DNA from: Leptolyngbya sp. FACHB-8
GTDB taxonomy: Bacteria > Cyanobacteriota > Cyanobacteriia > Elainellales > Elainellaceae
Direction: 5' to 3'
Assembly (NCBI RefSeq): GCF_014695575.1
Contig: NZ_JACJOO010000067.1
Location: 1-64,000, forward strand
DNA: 64,000 bases
Shown: positions 26,510-34,192 of the stretch, piece after piece
How positions within the stretch are numbered: position 1 is the first letter of the stretch
Layout: each line of letters starts with the position of its first letter
Position numbers and translations under genes: made by a program
The notes under the pieces: model-generated
Seen by the model: only the letters and a program-made list of their open reading frames with translations
What the model was told of the DNA's origin: nothing
Databases searched by the model: none

Positions 26510-27049
26510 ATGGAAATCATGCGGCTTGTGGTGACTGGCCCGGTTGGGTCGGGCAAGTCCACGTTTATTCGCTCTGTTAGCGAAATTGAGGTCGTCGATA
26601 CTGATCGCCACGCCACCGACGAAACTCTACTCATCAAAAAACGCACCACCGTTGCCTTTGACTTTGGCCGCCTCCAGTTTGGGCCAGAAATGGCATTGCA
26701 CCTCTACGGAACTCCTGGACAATCGCGCTTCGACTTTATGTGGGACATTTTGATCCGCAAAGCTCACGCGTATATCTTGCTGATTGCGGCCCACCGTCCC
26801 ATGGAGTTTCGCCACTCGCGCCGCATTCTGGCTTTTATGAAACAGCGATCGCAAATTCCCATGATCATCGGCCTCACCCATACAGACTGCGAGGGAGCCT
26901 GGGAAGCCGAGAACGTGGCGATCGCCCTGGGCTACGTCCTCCCTGAAACCCGTCCCCTAATGATTACGGTTAATCCCACGGAATCTGCTTCCGTTGCCGA
27001 AGCCATCATTACCCTCGTCCAACATTCTATGCAGGGCTGTCTTGTCTAA
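26510..27049 (+). CDS. Small Ras-like GTPase of the COG2229/MglA-related group
   Basis: This 179-residue GTPase has Walker A/G1 GPVGSGKST (10-18), a switch II motif YGTPGQ (66-71) typical of the bacterial COG2229 group in place of DxxGQ, and THTD (123-126) at the usual N/TKxD position, so the guanine-specificity lysine is replaced by His. In this group the partner Roadblock protein is usually encoded next door, as here and in actinobacterial conservons. It is probably a cytosolic polarity or signalling switch. ATG at 26510 or 26519 could be used. Confidence 0.92.
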   Translation: MEIMRLVVTGPVGSGKSTFIRSVSEIEVVDTDRHATDETLLIKKRTTVAFDFGRLQFGPEMALHLYGTPGQSRFDFMWDILIRKAHAYILLIAAHRPMEFRHSRRILAFMKQRSQIPMIIGLTHTDCEGAWEAENVAIALGYVLPETRPLMITVNPTESASVAEAIITLVQHSMQGCLV

Positions 27050-27142
27050 TAGTTGATGTTGCGTGCGCGGCCCAAACCAACCTTTCTCAGAGCGTCGCAT
27101 CTACAGGTCAGCGCATAAGCCCAGCCCTGTCCATCAGCCCCC

Positions 27143-27199
27143 ATTTGAAATGTTGATTTTTTGTAGATTAATCAGCCACGCAAAATCAACATCTCAAAT
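27143..27199. repeat. Hairpin upstream of the DUF4388 gene
   Basis: An 18-bp stem (27143-27160 with 27182-27199), one mismatch, around a 21-nt loop. It lies 40 nt before the DUF4388 start codon and could influence its expression. Confidence 0.6.
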
Positions 27200-27242
27200 C
27201 TCTCTCAAATCCATTGCAGCGACTACCTAGGTGAGATGTGTC

Positions 27243-28127
27243 ATGACCATTACCGGCTATCTATCAGAGTTTTCCTTAGCAGAACTCTTCCAAATTTTGG
27301 AACAGGGAACGAAATCGGGGTTGTTGACCATCTGCTCCCTGTTGGAACCGCAAGCACCGAAACAAGGCAATCACTACATCTGGTTTAAGCAGGGGCGCAT
27401 TGTTGCTGCCTCCAATACTCTCGACCAGCAAGGCTTAATGCGCTTGATTAATCAGCGAGGCTGGTTGGGAGAGCGAGCGGCTAACCGGCTCACTCAAAAC
27501 TGCACAGTGGGAACTCCTGCCGGAGTTTGCCTAAAAACCCAGGGAGCATTAACTGTTGAACAACTCAAGTTGTTGTTCTACTCCCAGGTCATGCGTCAGG
27601 TCTGTGCCCTGTTTGAACTAGAAAATGGCTGGTTTCAGTTTGATCCACAAGCACCAATTCCCGTAGCTGAATTGACAGGATTAAATGCATCAGCAACCGA
27701 AGTGACGCTAGCAGGACTGCGAGCGCTAAAAGATTGGTCAGCCTTACTGGACAAGCTACCCGATCCCTCCTCAGCCCTGGTTAGTGTGATTCATGGTCAG
27801 CCACAGTTCAAGCTCAGCCCAACAGAGTGGCAGGTCTGGGAATTTGCTAAGGGAACAGTGGCGTTGGGGGCGATCGCCAAACAGCTTCAGATTTCCGTCG
27901 AAAAAGTACAGCAGGTGGCTTTTCGGCTAACGGTAGTGGGTTTGGCGGAAGAAGTGCCGATGGTTTCGGAGCCCCTGGTAGCCATGCCAGATCCAGAACC
28001 TCTCGTAGATGCTCCCATCAGTGGCTTTGGATCCCACTCGGCACAAACTGAAGCAGTACCAGCAGGCCACGGGGTTAGCCAATCCTTTCTACAGAATTTG
28101 GTTGGCTTCTTGAAAGGCAAACTCTAA
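27243..28127 (+). CDS. DUF4388 (PatA N-terminal-like) domain protein
   Basis: This 294-residue protein starts at ATG 27243 behind AGGTGAG. The N-terminal region (MTITGYLSEFSLAELFQILE) is the DUF4388 domain found in PatA-type response regulators and in gliding or gas-vesicle regulators. It carries the usual pattern TKSGLLTI, HYIWFKQGRIVAASN and LLFYSQVMRQVCALFELENGW. The C-terminal half is less conserved, with a winged-helix-like stretch (about 185-230). No receiver domain. Probably a signalling adaptor for the GTPase/Roadblock pair encoded just upstream (inference). Confidence 0.85.
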   Translation: MTITGYLSEFSLAELFQILEQGTKSGLLTICSLLEPQAPKQGNHYIWFKQGRIVAASNTLDQQGLMRLINQRGWLGERAANRLTQNCTVGTPAGVCLKTQGALTVEQLKLLFYSQVMRQVCALFELENGWFQFDPQAPIPVAELTGLNASATEVTLAGLRALKDWSALLDKLPDPSSALVSVIHGQPQFKLSPTEWQVWEFAKGTVALGAIAKQLQISVEKVQQVAFRLTVVGLAEEVPMVSEPLVAMPDPEPLVDAPISGFGSHSAQTEAVPAGHGVSQSFLQNLVGFLKGKL

Positions 28128-28144
28128 GTTTTCCCAAAGGTCTT

Positions 28145-28348
28145 ATGCTCATCTTCGATTTCTTACTCGGGTTGTTCGAATTTGTAGAGTTTCTTGCCAG
28201 CCCGCTGGGTCTATCTACCAGCCTTTGGGGAAGCGCTTACTGGATTTTGCTCCAACTCTGGCACGTCAGCGTTCCCTCGGCTCTGTGGCTGCCACTCATT
28301 CCGGCCTTCTACCTCTACATCTACCTGGATAGATTGGCATGCCGTTAG
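28145..28348 (+). CDS. Small hydrophobic membrane protein
   Basis: This 67-residue product is nearly all hydrophobic, with two likely transmembrane segments (about 3-20 and 30-62) and a short charged C-terminus. It starts 18 nt after the DUF4388 stop and is on the same strand, so it would be co-transcribed. I do not recognise the family. It could anchor the cluster's signalling proteins to the membrane, but no motif shows this. Confidence 0.5.
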   Translation: MLIFDFLLGLFEFVEFLASPLGLSTSLWGSAYWILLQLWHVSVPSALWLPLIPAFYLYIYLDRLACR

Positions 28349-28462
28349 CCCTTCGGCTATGCCTCTCTCACCATTGCGCAATCTAGGGATAACGGCTCTG
28401 GTGTTCCATCACCTCCCTAGATTAGGCATGCTTTCTTCCTCTCTGCGATTCAAGGAGTGTTT

Positions 28463-28888
28463 ATGCAACGGTTTGCCTGGAACGATTCCCTCAGCACTGG
28501 CGTCCCAATGATTGATGCCCATCACAAGGAACTGATCGCGGCAGTGAATGATCTGGCTCAGGCGATTGAACAGGGCCAGGGGTCAAATGCTATTAAAAAG
28601 CTGATTATGTTTCTTAAGTACTATGCTGAGTGGCATTTTGATCACGAAGAAAAATGCGCAGCCAAGCACCAATGCCCTATGGCCGACACCAATGAGAAGG
28701 CGCATGCCGCTTTCATTGAAACCTTTGGTAATTTACACGAGCAATATCGCCAGAGCAACGCCAGCGAAGCCGTTGCCCAGCAGATTTACGATGAGCTGTC
28801 CCGCTGGCTGGTAGGACACATTATGAATATTGATACAGAGATTGGCCGATGCCTCAGGCAGCCAAAAACGGTTCTTCCTACGTCATAG
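28463..28888 (+). CDS. Bacteriohemerythrin with one altered iron ligand
   Basis: This 141-residue four-helix protein starts at ATG 28463 behind AAGGAG and binds O2 (or NO) at a non-haem di-iron site. Ligands seen are H21 (IDAHHKEL), H58 and E62 (HFDHEE), H81, H119 and D124 (HIMNID). At the first position of the usual HxxxH pair there is N77 (NEKAH), so one of the seven canonical ligands is missing. This could change O2 binding or turn the site into a sensor. It closes the protoglobin/Roadblock/GTPase gene group. Confidence 0.93.
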   Translation: MQRFAWNDSLSTGVPMIDAHHKELIAAVNDLAQAIEQGQGSNAIKKLIMFLKYYAEWHFDHEEKCAAKHQCPMADTNEKAHAAFIETFGNLHEQYRQSNASEAVAQQIYDELSRWLVGHIMNIDTEIGRCLRQPKTVLPTS

Positions 28889-28928
28889 AGGGCTTATAGC
28901 CTGACGCAACTTAGGATCGCGTATTTAT

Positions 28929-28995
28929 TAACCTGTAATTCTTGTTGTGAGAGGGGCGGCAAAGCCGCCCTTCTCACAACAAGAATTACAGGTTA
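28929..28995. repeat. Long hairpin (32-bp stem) inside a larger imperfect inverted repeat
   Basis: Arms 28929-28960 and 28964-28995 pair with one mismatch around AAA; the inner part is GGGCGGC-AAA-GCCGCCC. Outer sequences TTAGGATCGCG (about 28911-28921) and CGTGATCCTTAG (about 29004-29015) are also inverted with a few mismatches, giving a MITE-like unit of about 105 bp. It lies about 40 nt after the hemerythrin stop. Confidence 0.75.
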
Positions 28996-29085
28996 TTTTG
29001 TTCGTGATCCTTAGTAATCGACGGCTGAAGCCTGCCCACCTTCAAATATAGGTTGCTCTTTGCTGTTTACTCCTAGCCAGAACGG

Positions 29086-29125
29086 TTCATTGTTGAAAGG
29101 CCACGGAAAGCTTTTCAACAATGAA
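29086..29125. repeat. Hairpin, 13-bp stem
   Basis: Arms TTCATTGTTGAAA (29086-29098) and TTTCAACAATGAA (29113-29125) around a GC-containing loop. Part of a row of four hairpins in the gap 28889-29651. Confidence 0.65.
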
Positions 29126-29157
29126 TTTCCTGTTTCTAAGCGCGTAGCACCACAGGC

Positions 29158-29214
29158 GTTGATTACAAAGGAGGAGTGGCGTGCGTCGCACGCCACTCCT
29201 CCTTTGTAATCAAC
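29158..29214. repeat. Perfect hairpin, 27-bp stem
   Basis: Perfect 27-bp stem (29158-29184 with 29188-29214), loop GTC, core GGCGTGC-GTC-GCACGCC. Confidence 0.85.
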
Positions 29215-29349
29215 CTACTTGTAACAGGTGCATTTCACCTTATATAAGCAGGCAAATCCATTCACAACACTCGGCTATCCCCTTACACGCCGCTATAAGG
29301 GGATTTAAGGCTGAAATAATACCTTTGTTCTGGTCAGGTTTCAAACATG

Positions 29350-29404
29350 TGGATGGGGTGTGGTGAAAGGGGCATTTCGTGTTCCTTTCACCACACCCCA
29401 TCCA
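29350..29404. repeat. Perfect hairpin, 21-bp stem, 13-nt loop
   Basis: Arms 29350-29370 and 29384-29404, starting TGGATGGGGTGTGG, pair perfectly. It is the last of four hairpins before the MBOAT gene. The remaining 250 bp to the gene show no other feature. Confidence 0.8.
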
Positions 29405-29651
29405 TGCATCTAAACACTCTCCTCTATTCTGATTTCCTGAAGTGATAGTGTCTTTGAAAAGCATTGGCTTTAGAGGACAAGAATATAGGCTGTTCACTTT
29501 TATGTTAAATTTCCTAGAGTATCTACGCCGTTAGGTACAACTCCTTATTTCAAGGCTATTTCAGAACGTTGATTTCAGATCTGAAACATCCTCGAGCCAA
29601 ATTTTCTGTTGAAGCGGATCAATTTGTCTAGGCTAGGCGGTCAAAAAAAGA

Positions 29652-31085
29652 ATGCTTTTTACGAGTTTTAATTTTTTTGTATTGGTTGCGATCGCCTTCG
29701 GGTTGTACTACTCGACAAAGAAGCAAAAGTTGCAAATCCTTATACTAATCATTGCAAGCTTTATTTTTTATGCTTGGAATTTTCCTGCACTCCTTTTGCT
29801 TCTACTCCTATCAATTGCTATTAATGCTATTTCCAGCTATGGCATTACAACTACAGGGGATAAAAACCTCAGGAAGATATATGCAACGCTAGGAGTTGTG
29901 CTCAACCTTGCAATTTTAGGTTTCTTTAAGTATAGCCCTTTAATTGGCCATACTTTTTTTGAGGACAAATCAACAATTGGGCAATTTTTAGTATCAATTC
30001 CTCTACCAATTGGTATTTCGTTTTTCACCTTCCAGGGAATTAGCCTCGTTATTGATACTTTCACGGGCAAGGAATTAGTTTTAACAGAAAGCCATGGAAA
30101 CAAATTTAGTACACATCTGGCTAAAGTAACGCTATTTAAAGCCTTCTTTCCACAGCTGGTTGCTGGGCCTATTGTCAAAGCCCATGAATTTTTACCTCAG
30201 ATAAAATCTAAGTTCTTATCCAATATTGAATGGGAATTCTGCTTTAGGAATCTCGTGGCCGGGTATTTTCTGAAGATGGTTGTTGCAGACAACCTCAAAG
30301 AGCAAACCTATTGGATCACCTATCCCTGGTTTTCTAACGTTTCCTTATCTGGGTTGCTAACACTTTTGTTTGGATACTCAATGCAAATCTTTGCCGATTT
30401 TGCAGGGTATTCCCTCATCGCTATTGGCCTTGCCGCATTGTTTGGATATAGGCTAATGGACAACTTCTTGTTCCCCTATATCTCCACATCTTTCTCTGAA
30501 TTCTGGCGGCGGTGGCATATTTCCCTATCTAATTTTCTCAAGGAGTATTTGTATATACCCCTGGGAGGTAATCGGAAAGGTCGAGTCAGAACCTATATCA
30601 ACTTAATGATTACGATGATGCTAGGAGGACTATGGCATGGTGCAGCTTGGAGCTATGCAGTGTGGGGAACATACCATGGCGCATTACTCGCTTCTGAACG
30701 TTTTTTAAAGGAAAGCTTTAATCCAAAACCTTTGAATCTTCCAAAAAACGTTATTCTTATCATCAAAGGAATTTTAGTATTTACAGCGGTCAGCTTTGGA
30801 TGGTTACTATTTAAGCTACCCAATTTTGACCATGTAATCAAGTACCTACAAGCAATGATTCATAATGTTTTTTTTCTAAATCAGGATATAGACATTATGT
30901 TCTTCGTTGCAATTTATTCACTTCCTGTAGTGATTTATCATTTTCTATATCTTTATAAGGAAGGAAAGAATAGTTCTGGCTACAAGAGCTTACAGAGACT
31001 TGAGCCTATCATTTATGGAACGATGCTTTTTATGTTGATTTCAAATAGTGGTTCTTCTGGAGATTTTATCTACTTCCAGTTCTAA
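29652..31085 (+). CDS. MBOAT-family membrane-bound O-acyltransferase (AlgI-like)
   Basis: This 477-residue polytopic protein is full length for the AlgI/DltB-type MBOAT family, which moves acyl groups across the membrane onto exported polysaccharides. The family's catalytic-channel histidine lies in GGLWHGAAWSYAVWG (about 330-344). Upstream are YSMQIFADFAGYSLIAIGLA and FSEFWRRWHISLSNFLKEY, both AlgI signatures. It is followed 123 bp later by an SGNH-type protein, the usual partner. Codon use is clearly more AT-rich than flanking genes, which suggests recent acquisition. Confidence 0.95.
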   Translation: MLFTSFNFFVLVAIAFGLYYSTKKQKLQILILIIASFIFYAWNFPALLLLLLLSIAINAISSYGITTTGDKNLRKIYATLGVVLNLAILGFFKYSPLIGHTFFEDKSTIGQFLVSIPLPIGISFFTFQGISLVIDTFTGKELVLTESHGNKFSTHLAKVTLFKAFFPQLVAGPIVKAHEFLPQIKSKFLSNIEWEFCFRNLVAGYFLKMVVADNLKEQTYWITYPWFSNVSLSGLLTLLFGYSMQIFADFAGYSLIAIGLAALFGYRLMDNFLFPYISTSFSEFWRRWHISLSNFLKEYLYIPLGGNRKGRVRTYINLMITMMLGGLWHGAAWSYAVWGTYHGALLASERFLKESFNPKPLNLPKNVILIIKGILVFTAVSFGWLLFKLPNFDHVIKYLQAMIHNVFFLNQDIDIMFFVAIYSLPVVIYHFLYLYKEGKNSSGYKSLQRLEPIIYGTMLFMLISNSGSSGDFIYFQF

Positions 31086-31208
31086 AGAATGCTTTAAAGC
31101 TCACTGAAAAAGTTATTTTTCGTGCAGAAAATGCATGAAAGAAATAACTAAAACGGACCCTGGTATCTTGTCAATTTCTCCCGAAGCATTGAGCGAGAAG
31201 CACTGGCC

Positions 31209-32075
31209 ATGATGATACGTAAAACGTTGACGGTAACAATTGCTTTGATTCTGTTGTGGTCTATCATCGTCAATTTTCTACCACAGGATTTGGATACTTA
31301 TCAGAGCCAGCGAGACAATAATTTAATTCGTGCACAAGACTACCTTTATAGCGTTCCTAACATTCAGGAAGAGAATGTCATTTTAGGTACTTCTCTTTCA
31401 CAAAAAATTTCTGAATCCCTCCTATCTAAAAATTTTTATAATCTTGCCTTTGGTGGCCAGGGAATATTCGATGGTTTGGATGTTGTGAATTATCCCAAGG
31501 AGAAGCCAAGGGTAGTTTTTATAGAAATCAACAACATTTTGAAGGTAGAGGGAGACCTGTTTACAGAGGCTTTATTTGGACCAGCTACGTATAACTTGAA
31601 GAAGTACGTACCCTTGCTCAGAGATAGGAATAAGCCTGTAGGGGTCCTTAGAGGCTTTACCCGACCAAGGCAGAAAACTGCTGTGAATTTTAAGATGGCT
31701 GAAGATCAGATAGATGAAACAGATGCTTATAAGGCTGTTCTCAACCAACAAAGGGAAGCTTACAAGACGAAACCTTCGAAGCAGAGATTAGATCCACTAT
31801 TTCAAAGATTAAAGCAATCTGTTGAGAAGCTTGAAAAAGAAGGTACAACAGTTGTTTTCTTCGAGATGCCAGTGCATCAAGAACTCTGTACTATGCCACG
31901 CGCTACAACCATTAGGAAGCGCTTCTACGTCGAATTTCCTCAGAAACAGTACCTTTATATCAAACAGCCAAATTGCGGTAACTATCAGACAACAGATGGC
32001 ATTCATCTAACAGAAGCAAGTGGCAATCGGTATTCTCTGTACTTCAAAAGAAAAGCTGCAGCTTTGCCGCTTTAA
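31209..32075 (+). CDS. SGNH/GDSL-like periplasmic acyl-transfer partner of the MBOAT protein
   Basis: This 288-residue protein has an N-terminal signal anchor (about 5-24) and SGNH blocks: GTSLSQ (nucleophile Ser, about 59-64), the glycine block NLAFGGQG, and the C-terminal TDGIHLTEASG with the Asp-x-x-His dyad. It resembles AlgJ/AlgX/DltD-type proteins that complete O-acetylation outside the membrane. It starts ATGATG at 31209, and either Met could be used. It shares the low GC of the MBOAT gene, so the pair probably arrived together. Confidence 0.78.
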   Translation: MMIRKTLTVTIALILLWSIIVNFLPQDLDTYQSQRDNNLIRAQDYLYSVPNIQEENVILGTSLSQKISESLLSKNFYNLAFGGQGIFDGLDVVNYPKEKPRVVFIEINNILKVEGDLFTEALFGPATYNLKKYVPLLRDRNKPVGVLRGFTRPRQKTAVNFKMAEDQIDETDAYKAVLNQQREAYKTKPSKQRLDPLFQRLKQSVEKLEKEGTTVVFFEMPVHQELCTMPRATTIRKRFYVEFPQKQYLYIKQPNCGNYQTTDGIHLTEASGNRYSLYFKRKAAALPL

Positions 32076-32119
32076 TATTACATTTTTCATAGATAGCAAT
32101 GGGCAAGTGCATTAAGTAT

Positions 32120-32152
32120 GGTGGTATAGGACACTTTGTGCCTTATACCACC
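32120..32152. terminator. Hairpin after the SGNH gene
   Basis: Arms GGTGGTATAGGACAC and GTGCCTTATACCACC (15 positions, two mismatches) around a TTT loop, 45 nt past the stop codon. Confidence 0.6.
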
Positions 32153-32286
32153 GTCTGCTATATTTAACCTCAATTTGAGGAAAGCTCAAGTGCCCATTTT
32201 GGTATTCGCAGAGCGCCCATCAAAATGTTTTTTCAGGGATGTGCAAGGCACGCCCTCGAAAGAACCCTTAACCCGAACTCAACAGT

Positions 32287-32323
32287 TTTGTTGTATACAG
32301 TGTGCGAGCCACCACATACAACA
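32287..32323. repeat. Decayed TTGTTGTGT-family hairpin
   Basis: Outer arms TTGTTGTAT and ATACAACAA pair, but the inner part (ACAGTGTGCGAGCCACCAC) has lost most of its complementarity. It looks like a degenerate relative of the copies at 5429, 23457 and 47538. Confidence 0.45.
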
Positions 32324-32460
32324 ACAATGCGCAAGGTCTAATCAACTCGACATGAAGATGCCTCCGTTCCATACCTTAACCAGACAAAGCTAGGACATGA
32401 GAGATATCTTCATGTTGAGTGGATAGATATAGCTTATATTTTGCACATTTCTAAAACTAA

Positions 32461-32517
32461 AACCCAGAAGTATAATTCTTCCACAACAACGTGGCTGAAG
32501 AATTACACTTCTGGGTT
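32461..32517 (-). terminator. Hairpin downstream of accB
   Basis: Arms 32461-32481 and 32497-32517 (AACCCAGAAGT... with ...ACTTCTGGGTT) form a 21-bp stem with one mismatch. It is 25 nt past the accB stop on the minus strand and is the likely terminator of the efp-accB unit. Confidence 0.7.
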
Positions 32518-32542
32518 CTGGTGCAAGATCCAGGCCTATAAA

Positions 32543-33034
32543 TTATGACCCTGGGTTAACACGCATTAGAACCTGGCCAAACTCCACAGGCTGAGCATTT
32601 TGCACAAGGATTTCGACAACTTCTCCGACTACTTCGGCCTCGATCTCGTTCATGATCTTCATAGCTTCAATAATACAGACAGTTTGGCCCAGACGAATCC
32701 GATCGCCCACCTCCACAAAGGACGCCTCGTCAGGGCCGGGAGCTCGATAGAACGTACCGACTACCGGAGCAACGATATCGATAAGCCGATCGTTGGCATG
32801 GGGAGCTGGAGCAGGGGCTGAAGTAGCAGCAGGCAAAGGGACAGGAACAGGAGCGGGTAGGGAGGCAGGAACGACACTACCCCGATCAGGTTCGACGGGG
32901 AGGGAGCGATCGCTAAAAACACCTCCCTTGCGTACCGTCAGTTCAAAATCGCCACTTTTTAAGTTCAGCTCCGCAATATCGGTCTGACTCAGGGTAGACA
33001 GCAGCTCGCGCAGTTCGTTCCAGTTCAATTCCAC
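32543..33034 (-). CDS. accB: Biotin carboxyl carrier protein of acetyl-CoA carboxylase
   Basis: This 163-residue subunit carries biotin between biotin carboxylase and carboxyltransferase in the first step of fatty-acid synthesis. An N-terminal helical region (1-38) is followed by a Pro/Ala-rich linker (about 50-80) and the biotinyl domain, with the modified K126 in EAMKIMNE. It follows efp on the same strand after an 83-bp gap, the conserved efp-accB order of cyanobacteria. It also supplies malonyl-CoA precursors on which the nearby PKS would draw. Confidence 0.97.
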   Translation of the reverse strand: MELNWNELRELLSTLSQTDIAELNLKSGDFELTVRKGGVFSDRSLPVEPDRGSVVPASLPAPVPVPLPAATSAPAPAPHANDRLIDIVAPVVGTFYRAPGPDEASFVEVGDRIRLGQTVCIIEAMKIMNEIEAEVVGEVVEILVQNAQPVEFGQVLMRVNPGS

Positions 33035-33117
33035 GTCCTATCCGCTCAATCTAATCGTGCAGTTTTATAAGAGACGACTTGCTTCAACAAGCCATCATGG
33101 GTCTCCCACACCGTTGC

Positions 33118-33675
33118 CTATTCTCGGCCCAGGTAGGAGTCGTTCCGGGTATCAATCTTAATGCGTTCGCCAACGGAGATAAACAGGGGCACCATAACTT
33201 GAGCTCCAGTTTCAACCTTAGCAGGCTTGGTACCGCCCGTTGCGGTGTCTCCCTTAACGCCGGGATCAGTCTCAGTAACCTCCAAAACAACGGAGTTGGG
33301 TAGTTCCACTTCCATCACCTGGGTGTCCCAACGAACCACGCTGACTTCCATGCCCTCTTTGAGGTACTTGACACGATCGCCGATTTGCGCCGCCGTCAGT
33401 CGTCCCTCTTCGTAGGTTTCCATATCCATAAAAACGTAATCATCACCTTCCTTATAAGTGTGTTGCATCACACTCTTTTCGAGGATGGCTTGGGGTACGG
33501 TTTCACCAGCCCGGAATGTACGCTCAATCACGCTGCCCGACTGTGCATTTTTCAGTTTCGTGCGTACAAATGCAGAGCCCTTCCCCGGTTTTACGTGCAG
33601 GAATTCAACTACCCGCCAGACGTTACCATCTAGCACGATGCTGACACCGGGACGAAAGTCGTTGCTGGAAATCAT
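33118..33675 (-). CDS. efp: Translation elongation factor P
   Basis: This 185-residue factor rescues ribosomes stalled at polyproline stretches. I start it at the ATG at 33675 ([13 protein letters not shown]), matching family N-termini; the open frame upstream is not conserved. The loop at the peptidyl-transfer site is VKPGKGSAF, with Lys32 at the modified position. All three OB-like domains are present, ending [17 protein letters not shown]. First gene of an efp-accB unit. Confidence 0.97.
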   Translation of the reverse strand: MISSNDFRPGVSIVLDGNVWRVVEFLHVKPGKGSAFVRTKLKNAQSGSVIERTFRAGETVPQAILEKSVMQHTYKEGDDYVFMDMETYEEGRLTAAQIGDRVKYLKEGMEVSVVRWDTQVMEVELPNSVVLEVTETDPGVKGDTATGGTKPAKVETGAQVMVPLFISVGERIKIDTRNDSYLGRE

Positions 33676-33750
33676 GAATCTCTTTGATTTGTGGGAGAAC
33701 AATCGGCATCTAATTTTACCGCTTGTTGTGCGCTTGAGACATGAACGATC

Positions 33751-33903
33751 GCTTTCATTCAGCAATTCTCATTTTGAAATTAGGCCCGAAAACCGCGCGC
33801 CAAAGGCGCGCGGTTTTCGGGCATCAAAGCCAAGAGTTCACGCCCTACGGGCGTGAACTCTTGGCTTTGATGCCCATACTGAGAATTGCTGGCTTTCATT
33901 CAG
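33751..33903. mobile_element. MITE with 12-bp terminal inverted repeats and 9-bp target duplication
   Basis: A non-coding element of 132 bp (33760-33891) has ends CAGCAATTCTCA and TGAGAATTGCTG. It is flanked on both sides by the direct repeat GCTTTCATT (33751-33759 and 33892-33900). Inside lie two perfect hairpins: an 18-bp stem with AAA loop (33784-33801 with 33805-33822) and a 27-bp stem with TAC loop (33819-33845 with 33849-33875). It sits between efp and the CysA-like gene. Confidence 0.82.
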
Positions 33904-34192
33904 ACTTTGTGCTTTTACTCAGTTAAGCTCTGACAATAGGAACGATTGAGCTTCCCTGCGCCAGAACGAAAATGTTCGAATTTTGCGAATTTCAAGAGAC
34001 GCTGACACTACACATATTTTCGTGAGAATTTGCAAGTGCCAATTGACGGAGAGCTCCAAATCCAACTAATCTACAAAAAATACATCGATAAACTGGAGTA
34101 TGAGCTCATCTAAACCCTAAAGTTTGTCTCCGCCGTAGACAGCAGTGTGGGTTGGTGAAGCATATTCTCGCTTATCTCACGAGGTAATTGTT

